A stretch of DNA of 64,000 bases from Streptomyces xinghaiensis S187 (lineage in GTDB: Bacteria > Actinomycetota > Actinomycetes > Streptomycetales > Streptomycetaceae). Position numbers and translations under genes: made by a program. The stretch spans positions 6,416,501 through 6,480,500 of the forward strand of contig NZ_CP023202.1 in NCBI RefSeq assembly GCF_000220705.2, given 5' to 3'. How positions within the stretch are numbered: the stretch's first letter is position 1; each line of letters opens with the position of its first letter. The notes under the pieces were generated by a model. The model was not told where the DNA came from. It made no database searches and saw only the letters and a program-made list of their open reading frames with translations. Shown here one piece after another: positions 31,552 through 39,004 of the stretch.

Positions 31552-32371
31552 CGCACGGTCCGCCGGCGCGTCGGTGACCAGCAGAGCCCTGTCGATACTC
31601 GGTGCCTTCGACCCCCTCCACCCCAGCCTGACCCTGTCGGACATCGCACGGCGGACCGGGATCCCCCTCGCGACCGTGCACCGCCTCTCCGGAGAACTGG
31701 AAACCTGGGGCGCCCTGAGACGCGGCTACGACGGCCGGTACCGCATCGGCCTGCGGCTGTGGGAACTGGGTTCGCTGTCCCAGGCCCTGACCTCGGCCCG
31801 GGAGGTGGCACTGCCCCATCTGCGGAAGCTGTACGAGCGGACGGGCGAGGACAGCTATCTGGCCGTCCCCGACGGCTCCGACGCCGTGTTCGTGGAGTAT
31901 CTCGGCGGCCGGCGCGCCGGTACGGCCGGGCCGCGGCGCAGACTGCGCCACCCCCTGACCGTGTCGGCCGCCGGCCTCGCCCTGCTCGCCCACCGCGGCG
32001 CGGGCGCGTCCGGCCCGCGCACCCGGCTCGCGGACGTACGCCGCCGCGGCTGGGCGCTGACGCGGGACCACGAGGTGCCCGGCCTGCTGGCCCTGGCCAT
32101 GCCGGTGGTGGCCGTCACCGGCACGGCCGACATGGCCATCGGGCTCTGCGCGCCGACCACGGACCGGCTGGCCCGGTGGCGCGAGGAACTGTCCCTGACC
32201 GTGGCCGCCGTACAGCGGGATCTGGCCTGCCGGGACTCCATCGCTCCCGCCGGGACGGTGACGGAGGACGACGGCGCCGACGACTTCACCGCCGGTCTTC
32301 CGGGCCTGCCGGAGAGCGGAGGACGCGGGGAACGGATGGCCGTGCGCCTGTCCGTACGGCTGGGAGGCTGA
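31541..32371 (+). CDS. IclR-family transcriptional regulator
   Basis: 276 residues. N-terminal winged HTH (SRALSILGAFDPLHPSLTLSDIARRTGIPLATVHRLSGELETWGAL) followed by the IclR effector domain (GLRLWELGSLSQ, LRKLYERTGEDSYLAV, RLRHPLTVSAAGLALLAH). The C-terminal ~45 residues are an extra acidic/Gly-rich tail. GGAGGGGAA lies directly upstream of the ATG. As the only classical regulator at the end of the locus it is the likely pathway regulator; the inverted repeat at 23471-23498 is a candidate target. Confidence 0.9.
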   Translation: MAGNARSAGASVTSRALSILGAFDPLHPSLTLSDIARRTGIPLATVHRLSGELETWGALRRGYDGRYRIGLRLWELGSLSQALTSAREVALPHLRKLYERTGEDSYLAVPDGSDAVFVEYLGGRRAGTAGPRRRLRHPLTVSAAGLALLAHRGAGASGPRTRLADVRRRGWALTRDHEVPGLLALAMPVVAVTGTADMAIGLCAPTTDRLARWREELSLTVAAVQRDLACRDSIAPAGTVTEDDGADDFTAGLPGLPESGGRGERMAVRLSVRLGG

Positions 32372-32404
32372 CGGCCGGCGGGGGGAACGCACTCCGGCGA
32401 ACCG

Positions 32405-32434
32405 GGGGAGGGGGGAGGGAGTAGGGGGAGGGGA
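32405..32434 (+). other. G-quadruplex-forming tract
   Basis: Five runs of 3-6 G separated by single A or AGTA lie in a pure-purine block between the IclR and C39-like genes. This fits the G3+N1-7 pattern well. It lies about 200 bases upstream of the C39-like gene. The rest of 32372-32636 shows no gene. Confidence 0.6.
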
Positions 32435-32636
32435 AACCCGCCGGTCATTCGGCCGCGTGGCCGTACCGGCCGGCAATCGGGCCGACATCCGCGCACGAGC
32501 GCTGGTCGGCGGGTATCACGACGGGGATAGTGGAAGACCCCCGCGGCGGCGCCGGAACGCGCCAACGCGGGCCGCACAGCCCCGTACCCGTGCAGCAGAC
32601 CAGTGGCCCGACCGGCCCATGACTGGGGGAATCCGC

Positions 32637-34061
32637 ATGACCTCACCCACACCACGGCGCACCCTCCTCGCCGCAGCACTCGCGACGGCGGCGGGCGCCG
32701 CGGCGGCCCCCGCCGCGTTCGCCGCACCCGGCGGAGGCCGGGCCCCCGGTGCCCCGGCGGGCCCGGGCACCGCCACCGCCGTCACCAACCCGTCCGACAC
32801 CACCGCCGGGAGGGGCGTGCCCCGCGTGGACTACCACGGCTGGACCACCGCCCCGGACTGGCGCGGCGGCGCGGCCGAGGGCACCGTCGTCCGCACCGGC
32901 CGCAGACCCGGTGTCGCCATCGGCCGCCCGGCCGGCCGCACCGACTACACCGACCCGCACACGCAGCAGACCGCCACCTGGGAGTACGCCACCTGGACCG
33001 GCCCGGTGCGCCGGCTCTCCGTCCCGGCGAACGAGGTGGTCCCCTCCTGGAACGCCCACACCCCGGCCGGCACCTGGCTCCAGGTCGAGCTGCGCGGCAC
33101 CTACACCGACGGGACCGACACCCCCTGGTACGTGATGGGCCGCTGGGCCGCGGGGGACGGCGAGGGCGACATCCGCCGCACCTCCGTCGACGACCAGTCG
33201 GACGGCAGGAGCAGCATCTGGACCGACACCTTCTCCGTCAACAGTTCCGCCGGCGACCTCCGTCTCGCCTCGTACCGGCTGCGGCTCACCCTCTACCGCA
33301 AGCCGGGCGGCGACCGCACCCCGGTGGTCTGGCGGCTCGGCGCGATGGCCTCCGACATCCCGGACCGCTTCACCGTCCCGGCCTCGGCGCCCGGCGCGGG
33401 GGCCGCCCGCGAGCTCGAGGTGCCGCGCTACTCGCAGAACATCCACATCGGCGAGTACCCCGAGTACGACAACGGCGGCGAGGCATGGTGCAGCCCCACC
33501 TCGTCCCAGATGGTCATCGAGTACTGGGGCCGCAAGCCGACCAAGAAGCAACTGGCCTGGGTCAACCCGGAGTTCGCCGACCCCCAGGTCTGCCACGCCG
33601 CCCGCTACACCTTCGACTACCAGTACGACGGCTGCGGCAACTGGCCCTTCAACGCCGCCTACGCCGCGACGTACCGCGACATGCAGGGCATCGTCACCCG
33701 CCTCGGCTCCCTGGGCGACGTCGAGAAGCTGATCGGCGCGGGCATCCCGGTGATAACGTCCCAGTCCTTCCTGGAGTCGGAGCTCGACGGCGCCGGCTAC
33801 GGCACCGCGGGCCACCTGATGTGCCTCATCGGCTTCACGGAGGACGGCGACGTCATCGCCAACGACCCGGCGAGCGACAGCAACGACGCCGTGCGCCACG
33901 TCTACAAGCGCCGCCAGTTCGAGAACATCTGGCTGCGCACCAAGCGCTACAACGCCTCCGGCAAGGAGGCGAGCGGCACGGGCGGTATCTGCTACCTCTA
34001 CTGGCCGGCCCGCCCCACGGCCGTCCAGCGCCGGACCCTGGCCGCGCTCGGCATCTGCTGA
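32637..34061 (+). CDS. Secreted C39-like papain-fold peptidase
   Basis: 474 residues. A Tat/Sec-type signal (RRTLLAAALATAAGAAAA, cleavage near AFAA) precedes a beta-rich domain (~50-250). The C39-like domain then shows VPRYSQNIHIGEYPEYDNGGEAWCSPTS, with the catalytic Cys, and GHLMCLIGFTEDGDVIANDPAS with the His and Asp/Asn. ATG 32637 with GGGGGAA upstream is preferred over an ATG six codons earlier. Exported, probably a peptidase or transglutaminase-like enzyme acting at the cell surface. It is outside the biosynthetic locus by context. Confidence 0.85.
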   Translation: MTSPTPRRTLLAAALATAAGAAAAPAAFAAPGGGRAPGAPAGPGTATAVTNPSDTTAGRGVPRVDYHGWTTAPDWRGGAAEGTVVRTGRRPGVAIGRPAGRTDYTDPHTQQTATWEYATWTGPVRRLSVPANEVVPSWNAHTPAGTWLQVELRGTYTDGTDTPWYVMGRWAAGDGEGDIRRTSVDDQSDGRSSIWTDTFSVNSSAGDLRLASYRLRLTLYRKPGGDRTPVVWRLGAMASDIPDRFTVPASAPGAGAARELEVPRYSQNIHIGEYPEYDNGGEAWCSPTSSQMVIEYWGRKPTKKQLAWVNPEFADPQVCHAARYTFDYQYDGCGNWPFNAAYAATYRDMQGIVTRLGSLGDVEKLIGAGIPVITSQSFLESELDGAGYGTAGHLMCLIGFTEDGDVIANDPASDSNDAVRHVYKRRQFENIWLRTKRYNASGKEASGTGGICYLYWPARPTAVQRRTLAALGIC

Positions 34062-34081
34062 GCCGCTGCCGAGCGGGCCGC

Positions 34082-34136
34082 CGCGGGGCCGCCGCCGGGC
34101 CGCCGCCGGACCGGAGGGCCCGGCGGCGGCCCCGCG
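34082..34136. terminator. Very strong bidirectional terminator
   Basis: An 18-bp perfect stem: 34082-34099 (CGCGGGGCCGCCGCCGGG) with 34119-34136. It lies between the convergent C39-like and DinB genes. Confidence 0.8.
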
Positions 34137-34176
34137 CCGGCATCCCCGCGCGTGACCGCCCGTCCGGCGGCCGGGG

Positions 34177-34689
34177 TCAGCGCCCGGTGGACCCGTCGAT
34201 CTGCTCGCGGAGGATGTCGGCGTGGCCCGCGTGCCGGCCGGTCTCCTCGATCATGTGCACCAGAACCCACCGCATCGACGGCGCCGGCCCCCGCCGCCGC
34301 GGGGGCCGGGGCGCGGGGCGGGTCAGGTCCGTACAGGCTTCGATGACCTCGTTGGCCCGTGCGATGGCCTCCCGGTAGCCGGCGAGCACACCGCCGGCGG
34401 TCTCCCCGGGGGACGGCCTCATGGTCCCCGCCCAGTCCCCGGGCTCCTCGCCCAGGAAGTGGAACCGCTCGACGCACGCCAGATGCTTGACCAGGCCCAG
34501 GAGGCTCGTTCCCGAGTCCACCCCGGCGGTCCGGACCTGCGGTTCCGGTACCCCCGCCGCCTTGTCCGCGACCGAGCGCCGCAGATATTCGAGGAAGCCG
34601 AGAAGGACGGCCTTCTCGTCGTCGCCGGTTCGCGGAGGTCCGGTGTCCCGCGTCCGCGCCGTGGCTTCCGGTGGGTGATCGAGTGGCAT
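34177..34689 (-). CDS. DinB-family (DUF664) protein
   Basis: 170 residues forming the four-helix DinB fold: DDEKAVLLGFLEYLRRSV, then SLLGLVKHLACVERFHFLG with the first metal His, and VLVHMIEETGRHAGHADILREQIDG with the other two. The family contains mycothiol- or bacillithiol-dependent enzymes, and actinomycete members may be mycothiol S-transferases. GGAGGAACGCG precedes ATG 34689. It lies 44 bases downstream of the methyltransferase gene, probably in one operon. Confidence 0.88.
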   Translation of the reverse strand: MPLDHPPEATARTRDTGPPRTGDDEKAVLLGFLEYLRRSVADKAAGVPEPQVRTAGVDSGTSLLGLVKHLACVERFHFLGEEPGDWAGTMRPSPGETAGGVLAGYREAIARANEVIEACTDLTRPAPRPPRRRGPAPSMRWVLVHMIEETGRHAGHADILREQIDGSTGR

Positions 34690-34733
34690 CGCGTTCCTCC
34701 GCTGCGGGGCGTGTCGTGTGGTCGGGCGCCCGC

Positions 34734-35429
34734 TCATCCGCCGGTCCGCCGGAGAACGAGGACGTGGTCGGTGACGGTCGCCGTCTCGCCGGAGGGGCCG
34801 GCCGCCCGGCGCCGCGGCCTGTCCGCGCGCAGGACGGGCCACTGCCCGGGGTCGAGATCCAGCTCGGCGGCGATCTCGGCGGGGGCGGGGTGGTGGACGC
34901 CGGGGTCCCGGTTCCAGGACCAGGGCGCGGTGGAGCCGTGGTCGACGATCACCAGGAGCCCCCCGGGCCGCAGGGCCCGTGCTGCCGTGCGCAGGATCCG
35001 GCTGCGGGGCAGCGGGAACGGGGTGTGGAGGTACTGCGCGGAGACGAGGTCGAACCGCCCGTCCGGAAAGCTCCGGGCCAGATCGTGCCGTTCGGCGGTG
35101 ACCCGTTCCCCGACGCCCAGTTCACGGGCGCGCTCGCGTACCCGTTCGACGGCGGTGGCGGAGACGTCCACGGCGGTGACCTGCCAGCCGTGCCGGGCGA
35201 GCCAGAGGGCGTCGCCGCCCGCACCGCAGCCCAGGTCCAGCGCGGCTCCGGGGCGCAGGGGCCCGGCGGTCTCGGCGAGCAGGGGGTTCACGCGCCCGCC
35301 CCCGCCGCTCCGGGTGGCGTAGTGCCGCTCCCAGAACAACTCGGCCTCGTTGCCCGCGGGGTCAGCGGGGTCTGCGGGGCCCTCGGGGCCCGTGGGATCG
35401 GCGGGGTCATGGCTTTGGGTGGCGTCCAT
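34734..35429 (-). CDS. Class I SAM-dependent methyltransferase
   Basis: 231 residues. Motif I is ALDLGCGAGGDALWLARHGW, followed by VTAVDVSATAVERVRERA, FDLVSAQYLHTPFPLPR and LRPGGLLVIVDHGS, resembling the TehB/thiopurine-type methyltransferase group. The first ~28 residues are Asp/Pro/Ala repeats (DPADPTGPEGPADPADPAG). GAAGGAGCC lies ahead of the ATG. Operon partner of the downstream DinB gene; the pair suggests detoxification, for example thiol or electrophile handling. Confidence 0.87.
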   Translation of the reverse strand: MDATQSHDPADPTGPEGPADPADPAGNEAELFWERHYATRSGGGGRVNPLLAETAGPLRPGAALDLGCGAGGDALWLARHGWQVTAVDVSATAVERVRERARELGVGERVTAERHDLARSFPDGRFDLVSAQYLHTPFPLPRSRILRTAARALRPGGLLVIVDHGSTAPWSWNRDPGVHHPAPAEIAAELDLDPGQWPVLRADRPRRRAAGPSGETATVTDHVLVLRRTGG

Positions 35430-35549
35430 GCGCGGTGGCTCCTTCTTCTCGGTTCTTCTCGGGTGGGCGCGCCGTGCCGTGGGACCGGGGCCGCGGTACC
35501 GGCGGGGTGTCCTTTCCCCGCCGTGACGGCCGTGGTGTGACGGCCGTGG

Positions 35550-36644
35550 TCACCGGACTGCCCGGTCGCCGAAGAACGCCAGCAGTTCGGCGGTGACGAA
35601 GGCGGGGTTCTCCTCCGCCAGCCAGTGGCCCGCTCCGGGCACCTCGACGGCCCGCGTGATGCGGGACATGCGGGGCTCGGCGGTGGACCGGGTGAACTCG
35701 AGCAGGCCCTCGGCGGTCATGAGCATCGTCGGCACGGAGACCGGTGCGGCGGCGGTGTTGTCGCGCTCGTCCCGGTCCAGCGTCCGGTAGAGCTCGAACC
35801 CGCCGCTCAGGACCCGCGGCCGGCGGTAGGTGCGGGCGAACTCGTCGACCTGCTCGTCGGTGAAGGGGGACTCCGCGCCGGGCCCGCCGAAGCTCGTCCC
35901 GCCGTGGGCGACGTACGGATAGAACAGTTCGAGGTACTCGCGCACGTCGTCGGCCACGAGCGTCTCCGGGAACGCCTCCTGGTCGTGGAAGGCGACGTGC
36001 CAGCTCAGCGACCGGTACCGGTCGGCGCTGAGTCCGGGGCCCGGAAGGGGATAGTCCAGATGGGCATACCGGGCGACCTCGTCCGGGTACTGCGCGGCGT
36101 ACTGGAAACCGACGCCCGCGCCGAAGTCGTGCCCGACGAGATGGATGTCGCGCAGGCCCAGGTCGCCGGCGACCAGGCCGTGCACGTACCGCGCGAGGGT
36201 GGCCTTGTCGTAGCCGGAAGGCGCTCCTCTGCTGTCACCGAGGCCCGGCAGGTCCAGCGCGTACACCGTGTACCGCTCGGCGAGCGCCGGCATGATGCCG
36301 CGCCATGCGTACCAGGACTGCGGCCAGCCGTGCAGCAGGACGAGCGGCTCGCCGGTTCCGCCGGTGACGTAGTGCATGCGCACCCCGTCGACGAGGGCGA
36401 ACTCATGGCGGAACAGGCGGTTGAACTCGGCGTCGTCGCGGGTGGCGGAGTCGAAGGACGCGGTACCGGCCGCGGCGGCCGGACGGTGTGGTGCCTCGTC
36501 CCGCGTCTGTCCGGCGCCCGTCGCACACGCGGACGTCAGGACGAGAACGGCCGCGGCCATGGCCGCGCCCCGCCTCCACCGTGACCCGGCCGGTCGGCTG
36601 ACGGCTGTTCCGCTCCCGTGAGCTGTTGTGGCATGCGTTGTCAT
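35550..36644 (-). CDS. Epoxide-hydrolase-like alpha/beta hydrolase, predicted lipoprotein
   Basis: 364 residues. A signal peptide ends in a lipobox (LVLTSAC), so it should be anchored outside the membrane. The catalytic domain has HGWPQSWYAWRGIMPAL (oxyanion HGxP), nucleophile D173 in LVGHDFGAGVG, and the late His in VPGAGHWLAEENP. The aspartate nucleophile places it in the epoxide hydrolase/haloalkane dehalogenase group. Divergent from an XRE-cupin regulator with a palindromic site between them, so it is probably under its control. Confidence 0.88.
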   Translation of the reverse strand: MTTHATTAHGSGTAVSRPAGSRWRRGAAMAAAVLVLTSACATGAGQTRDEAPHRPAAAAGTASFDSATRDDAEFNRLFRHEFALVDGVRMHYVTGGTGEPLVLLHGWPQSWYAWRGIMPALAERYTVYALDLPGLGDSRGAPSGYDKATLARYVHGLVAGDLGLRDIHLVGHDFGAGVGFQYAAQYPDEVARYAHLDYPLPGPGLSADRYRSLSWHVAFHDQEAFPETLVADDVREYLELFYPYVAHGGTSFGGPGAESPFTDEQVDEFARTYRRPRVLSGGFELYRTLDRDERDNTAAAPVSVPTMLMTAEGLLEFTRSTAEPRMSRITRAVEVPGAGHWLAEENPAFVTAELLAFFGDRAVR

Positions 36645-36687
36645 GCGGCCTCACCTCCGCGGGCAGCATCTCCACCCCGGTTACGGA

Positions 36688-36712
36688 CTTGCAAGAAAAG
36701 TTGCGGATCCGC
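36688..36712. promoter_or_regulatory. Operator candidate between hydrolase and XRE-cupin genes
   Basis: The 8-base palindrome CTTGCAAG (36688-36695) is followed by AAAAGTTGC, and a second palindrome GCGGATCCGC sits at 36703-36712. They lie 44-68 bases ahead of the hydrolase ATG and 12-36 bases ahead of the regulator ATG, a typical position for autoregulation plus control of the divergent gene. Confidence 0.5.
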
Positions 36713-36723
36713 ACGATGGTGGG

Positions 36724-37302
36724 ATGAGCCGAACGGGAGAGGACGTCCTGGCGGGGGTCGGGCCGCGGCTGCGCGCCCTGCGCAGGGCGCGGGGTGCGAC
36801 GCTGAAGGACCTGGCCACCGAGACGGGCCTGACGCCGAGCACGCTGTCCCGGCTCGAGAACGGCAGACTCCGCCCCACGCTGGAGCAGTTGCTGCCCCTG
36901 GCGCGGGCGCACGGCGTTCCGCTCGACGACCTCGTCGCGGCACCGCCGACCGGGGACCCGCGCATCCACCTGCGGCCGGTGCGGCGTTCCGGGCTGGTCC
37001 TGGTGCCGCTCACCAGGCGGGCCGGGGGCGTCCAGGCGTACAAGGTGATCTACCCGCCCGCGGGCCGGGCGCCCACCATGAATCTGCAGACCCACGAGGG
37101 ATACGAGTGGTTCTACGTCCTGGGGGGACAGGTCCGGCTCGTGCTCGGCGAGCAGGAGTTCCGCCTCGGGCCGGGGGAAGCGGCCGAGTTCGACACCCGG
37201 GTGCCGCACTGGATCGGCAGCGCCGGCGGCGAGCCCGCGGAACTGCTCACCCTGTTCGGCCCGCAGGGCGAACGCGCCCATGTGCCGGCGCCCGGCGCAT
37301 GA
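36724..37302 (+). CDS. XRE-family regulator with C-terminal cupin sensor domain
   Basis: 192 residues. HTH at ~10-65 (LRALRRARGATLKDLATETGLTPSTLSRLENGRL) and a cupin domain at ~110-185 (PTMNLQTHEGYEWFYVLGGQVRLVL, EAAEFDTRVPHWIGSAG) with His ligands. Such proteins sense small ligands or metals and usually repress a divergent gene. ATG 36724 is chosen as the first codon before the conserved HTH. Confidence 0.9.
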   Translation: MSRTGEDVLAGVGPRLRALRRARGATLKDLATETGLTPSTLSRLENGRLRPTLEQLLPLARAHGVPLDDLVAAPPTGDPRIHLRPVRRSGLVLVPLTRRAGGVQAYKVIYPPAGRAPTMNLQTHEGYEWFYVLGGQVRLVLGEQEFRLGPGEAAEFDTRVPHWIGSAGGEPAELLTLFGPQGERAHVPAPGA

Positions 37303-37616
37303 CCCGCCGGACAGGGCGCACTCACCCGGCCTCGGCCGGGCACCCGTACCGGCGCGCTCCGGAGCCGTGATCCCCCCGCCATGACCGGCCCCGCGGAACG
37401 GGTCCCCCCGGCGAAGCCACTGCCGCAGGGCACGCTCGCCGTCCGGGCCCGGACAGCCATGCGGGGACGAAACGGCGGGACGAGGCGACCGTGCCCGTGC
37501 GCCCGCCGCCCGCAGCGCGCCCCGTCCCCCGGATGGCGCAGCGCCGGAGCGGTGCGGGGGGACGGGCGGCGGAGGGCACCGCCGACCCGTGCCCGGGGCG
37601 TGGCAGGGTGGCCGTC
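37303..37616. other. 314-base gap without a supported gene
   Basis: GC-rich sequence between the XRE-cupin and CNNM genes. GGCCGGGC-type inverted segments near 37327-37340 could form a weak terminator. Nothing else is recognised. Confidence 0.4.
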
Positions 37617-38978
37617 ATGGACGGCTATGGATGGGAACTGGCGCTGGTCGCCGCGCTGATCGTGCTGAACGCCCTGTTCGCGGGCAGCGAGATCGCCCTC
37701 ATCTCGCTGCGGGAGAGCCGGCTCAGGCGTCTGCGGCGCGGTGGCGGCGCGAACGCGGCCCGCCTGGTGCGGCTGGCCGAGGACCCGAACCGGTATCTGG
37801 CCACGATCCAGGTCGGGATCACCCTGGCCGGGTTCCTCGCGTCGGCGACGGCGGCGGTGTCCCTGGCCGAGCCGGTGGTGCCCCGGCTGTCGTTCCTCGG
37901 GGCGGCGGCCGAACCGGTGGCGATCGCCCTGGTGACGCTGGTGCTGACGTTCGTGACGCTGGTGGCCGGGGAGCTGGCGCCGAAGCGGCTGGCCATGCAG
38001 TTCGCCGAACGGTGGGCGCTGCTGGCCGCCACCCCGCTGACGGTGCTCTCCACCGCGTCCCGGCCGGTGATCTGGGCCCTGGGCCGGTCCACCAACGCCC
38101 TCGTCCGGCTGCTGGGCGGGAATCCGCGGGCGGGGCAGGAACCCCCGACTCCGGAGGAGCTCAAGGACATGGTGGTCGGCCAGCGCGGGCTGACGGCCCA
38201 GCAGCGCAGGATTCTCGCCAACGCGCTGGAACTCCACGAGCGCATCCTGCGGGACGTGCTGGTGCCGCGCCGTTCGGTGTTCACCATCGCCGCGTCGCTG
38301 CCCGCGGGGGAGGCGCGCGCCGAGTTGGCGGGTGCCGGGCACTCCAGGGCCCCGGTGGTCCGGGCCGGGCATTTCGAGGACGTGATCGGTGTGGTGCGCC
38401 TCAGGGATCTGACGACGAGCGATGACGCCGTCCCCGTCGCCGAGGTGGCACGGCCGGCCGTGGTGTTCTCCGACTTCACCAAGGTGTCCGAGGCGCTGCG
38501 GCGGTTCCGGGCGGACCGCCAGCAGTTCGCCCTGGTCGTCGACGAGTACGGGTCGGTCGAGGGCATCGTCACGATCGAGGACCTGCTGGAGGAGATCGTC
38601 GGGGAGATCTACGACGAGACGGACCGCGACGTGCTGTCCGTGCGGCCGCAGCCGGACGGCTCCCTGCTTCTGCCGGGGTCCTTCCCCGTCCACGACCTGC
38701 CCGACATCGGGGTCGAGGTGGGTGCCCCGGCGGCACGGGGGCGGTTCACCACGATCGCCGGTCTCGTCCTGGACCGGCTCGGCCGCATCCCGGAGACGCC
38801 GGGGGAGCGGATCCCCCTGGGCGCCTGGGAGGTGGAGGTCACCGAGGTGGATCACCACGCGGTCACCGGCGTCCGGCTCCACCCCCGGGCCGCCGCCGAC
38901 CGGGAGAGCGAGGACCGGGAGGGCGGAAACCGGGAGGGCGGGGGCGGGGCCGCGAACGGGGCCGGGGGCGGGGCCTGA
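37617..38978 (+). CDS. CNNM/CorC-family membrane protein, third copy in window
   Basis: 453 residues with the complete domain order. The DUF21 membrane domain begins WELALVAALIVLNALFAGSEIALISLRESRL and includes TLVAGELAPKRLA. The CBS pair is at ~210-335 (LVPRRSVFTIAASLPAGEARAE, FALVVDEYGSVEGIVTIEDLLEEIVGEIYDE). The CorC_HlyC domain (FTTIAGLVLDRLGRIPETPGE) comes next. The end is an acidic/Gly-rich tail. ATG 37617 starts the conserved membrane domain. Closer to the classical hemolysin-C-type proteins than the two copies at the window start. Ion specificity unknown. Confidence 0.9.
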   Translation: MDGYGWELALVAALIVLNALFAGSEIALISLRESRLRRLRRGGGANAARLVRLAEDPNRYLATIQVGITLAGFLASATAAVSLAEPVVPRLSFLGAAAEPVAIALVTLVLTFVTLVAGELAPKRLAMQFAERWALLAATPLTVLSTASRPVIWALGRSTNALVRLLGGNPRAGQEPPTPEELKDMVVGQRGLTAQQRRILANALELHERILRDVLVPRRSVFTIAASLPAGEARAELAGAGHSRAPVVRAGHFEDVIGVVRLRDLTTSDDAVPVAEVARPAVVFSDFTKVSEALRRFRADRQQFALVVDEYGSVEGIVTIEDLLEEIVGEIYDETDRDVLSVRPQPDGSLLLPGSFPVHDLPDIGVEVGAPAARGRFTTIAGLVLDRLGRIPETPGERIPLGAWEVEVTEVDHHAVTGVRLHPRAAADRESEDREGGNREGGGGAANGAGGGA

Positions 38979-39004
38979 GCCGTGGACGGTCGAGGGGGCC
39001 GGGC

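Noticed and set aside
13946..32371. Locus as a siderophore cluster (sbnA/sbnB are staphyloferrin B genes)
   Set aside because: No NIS synthetase, NRPS, ferric-siderophore uptake or export genes are present, and no iron-box-like site was seen. Diaminopropionate is used by many other pathways.
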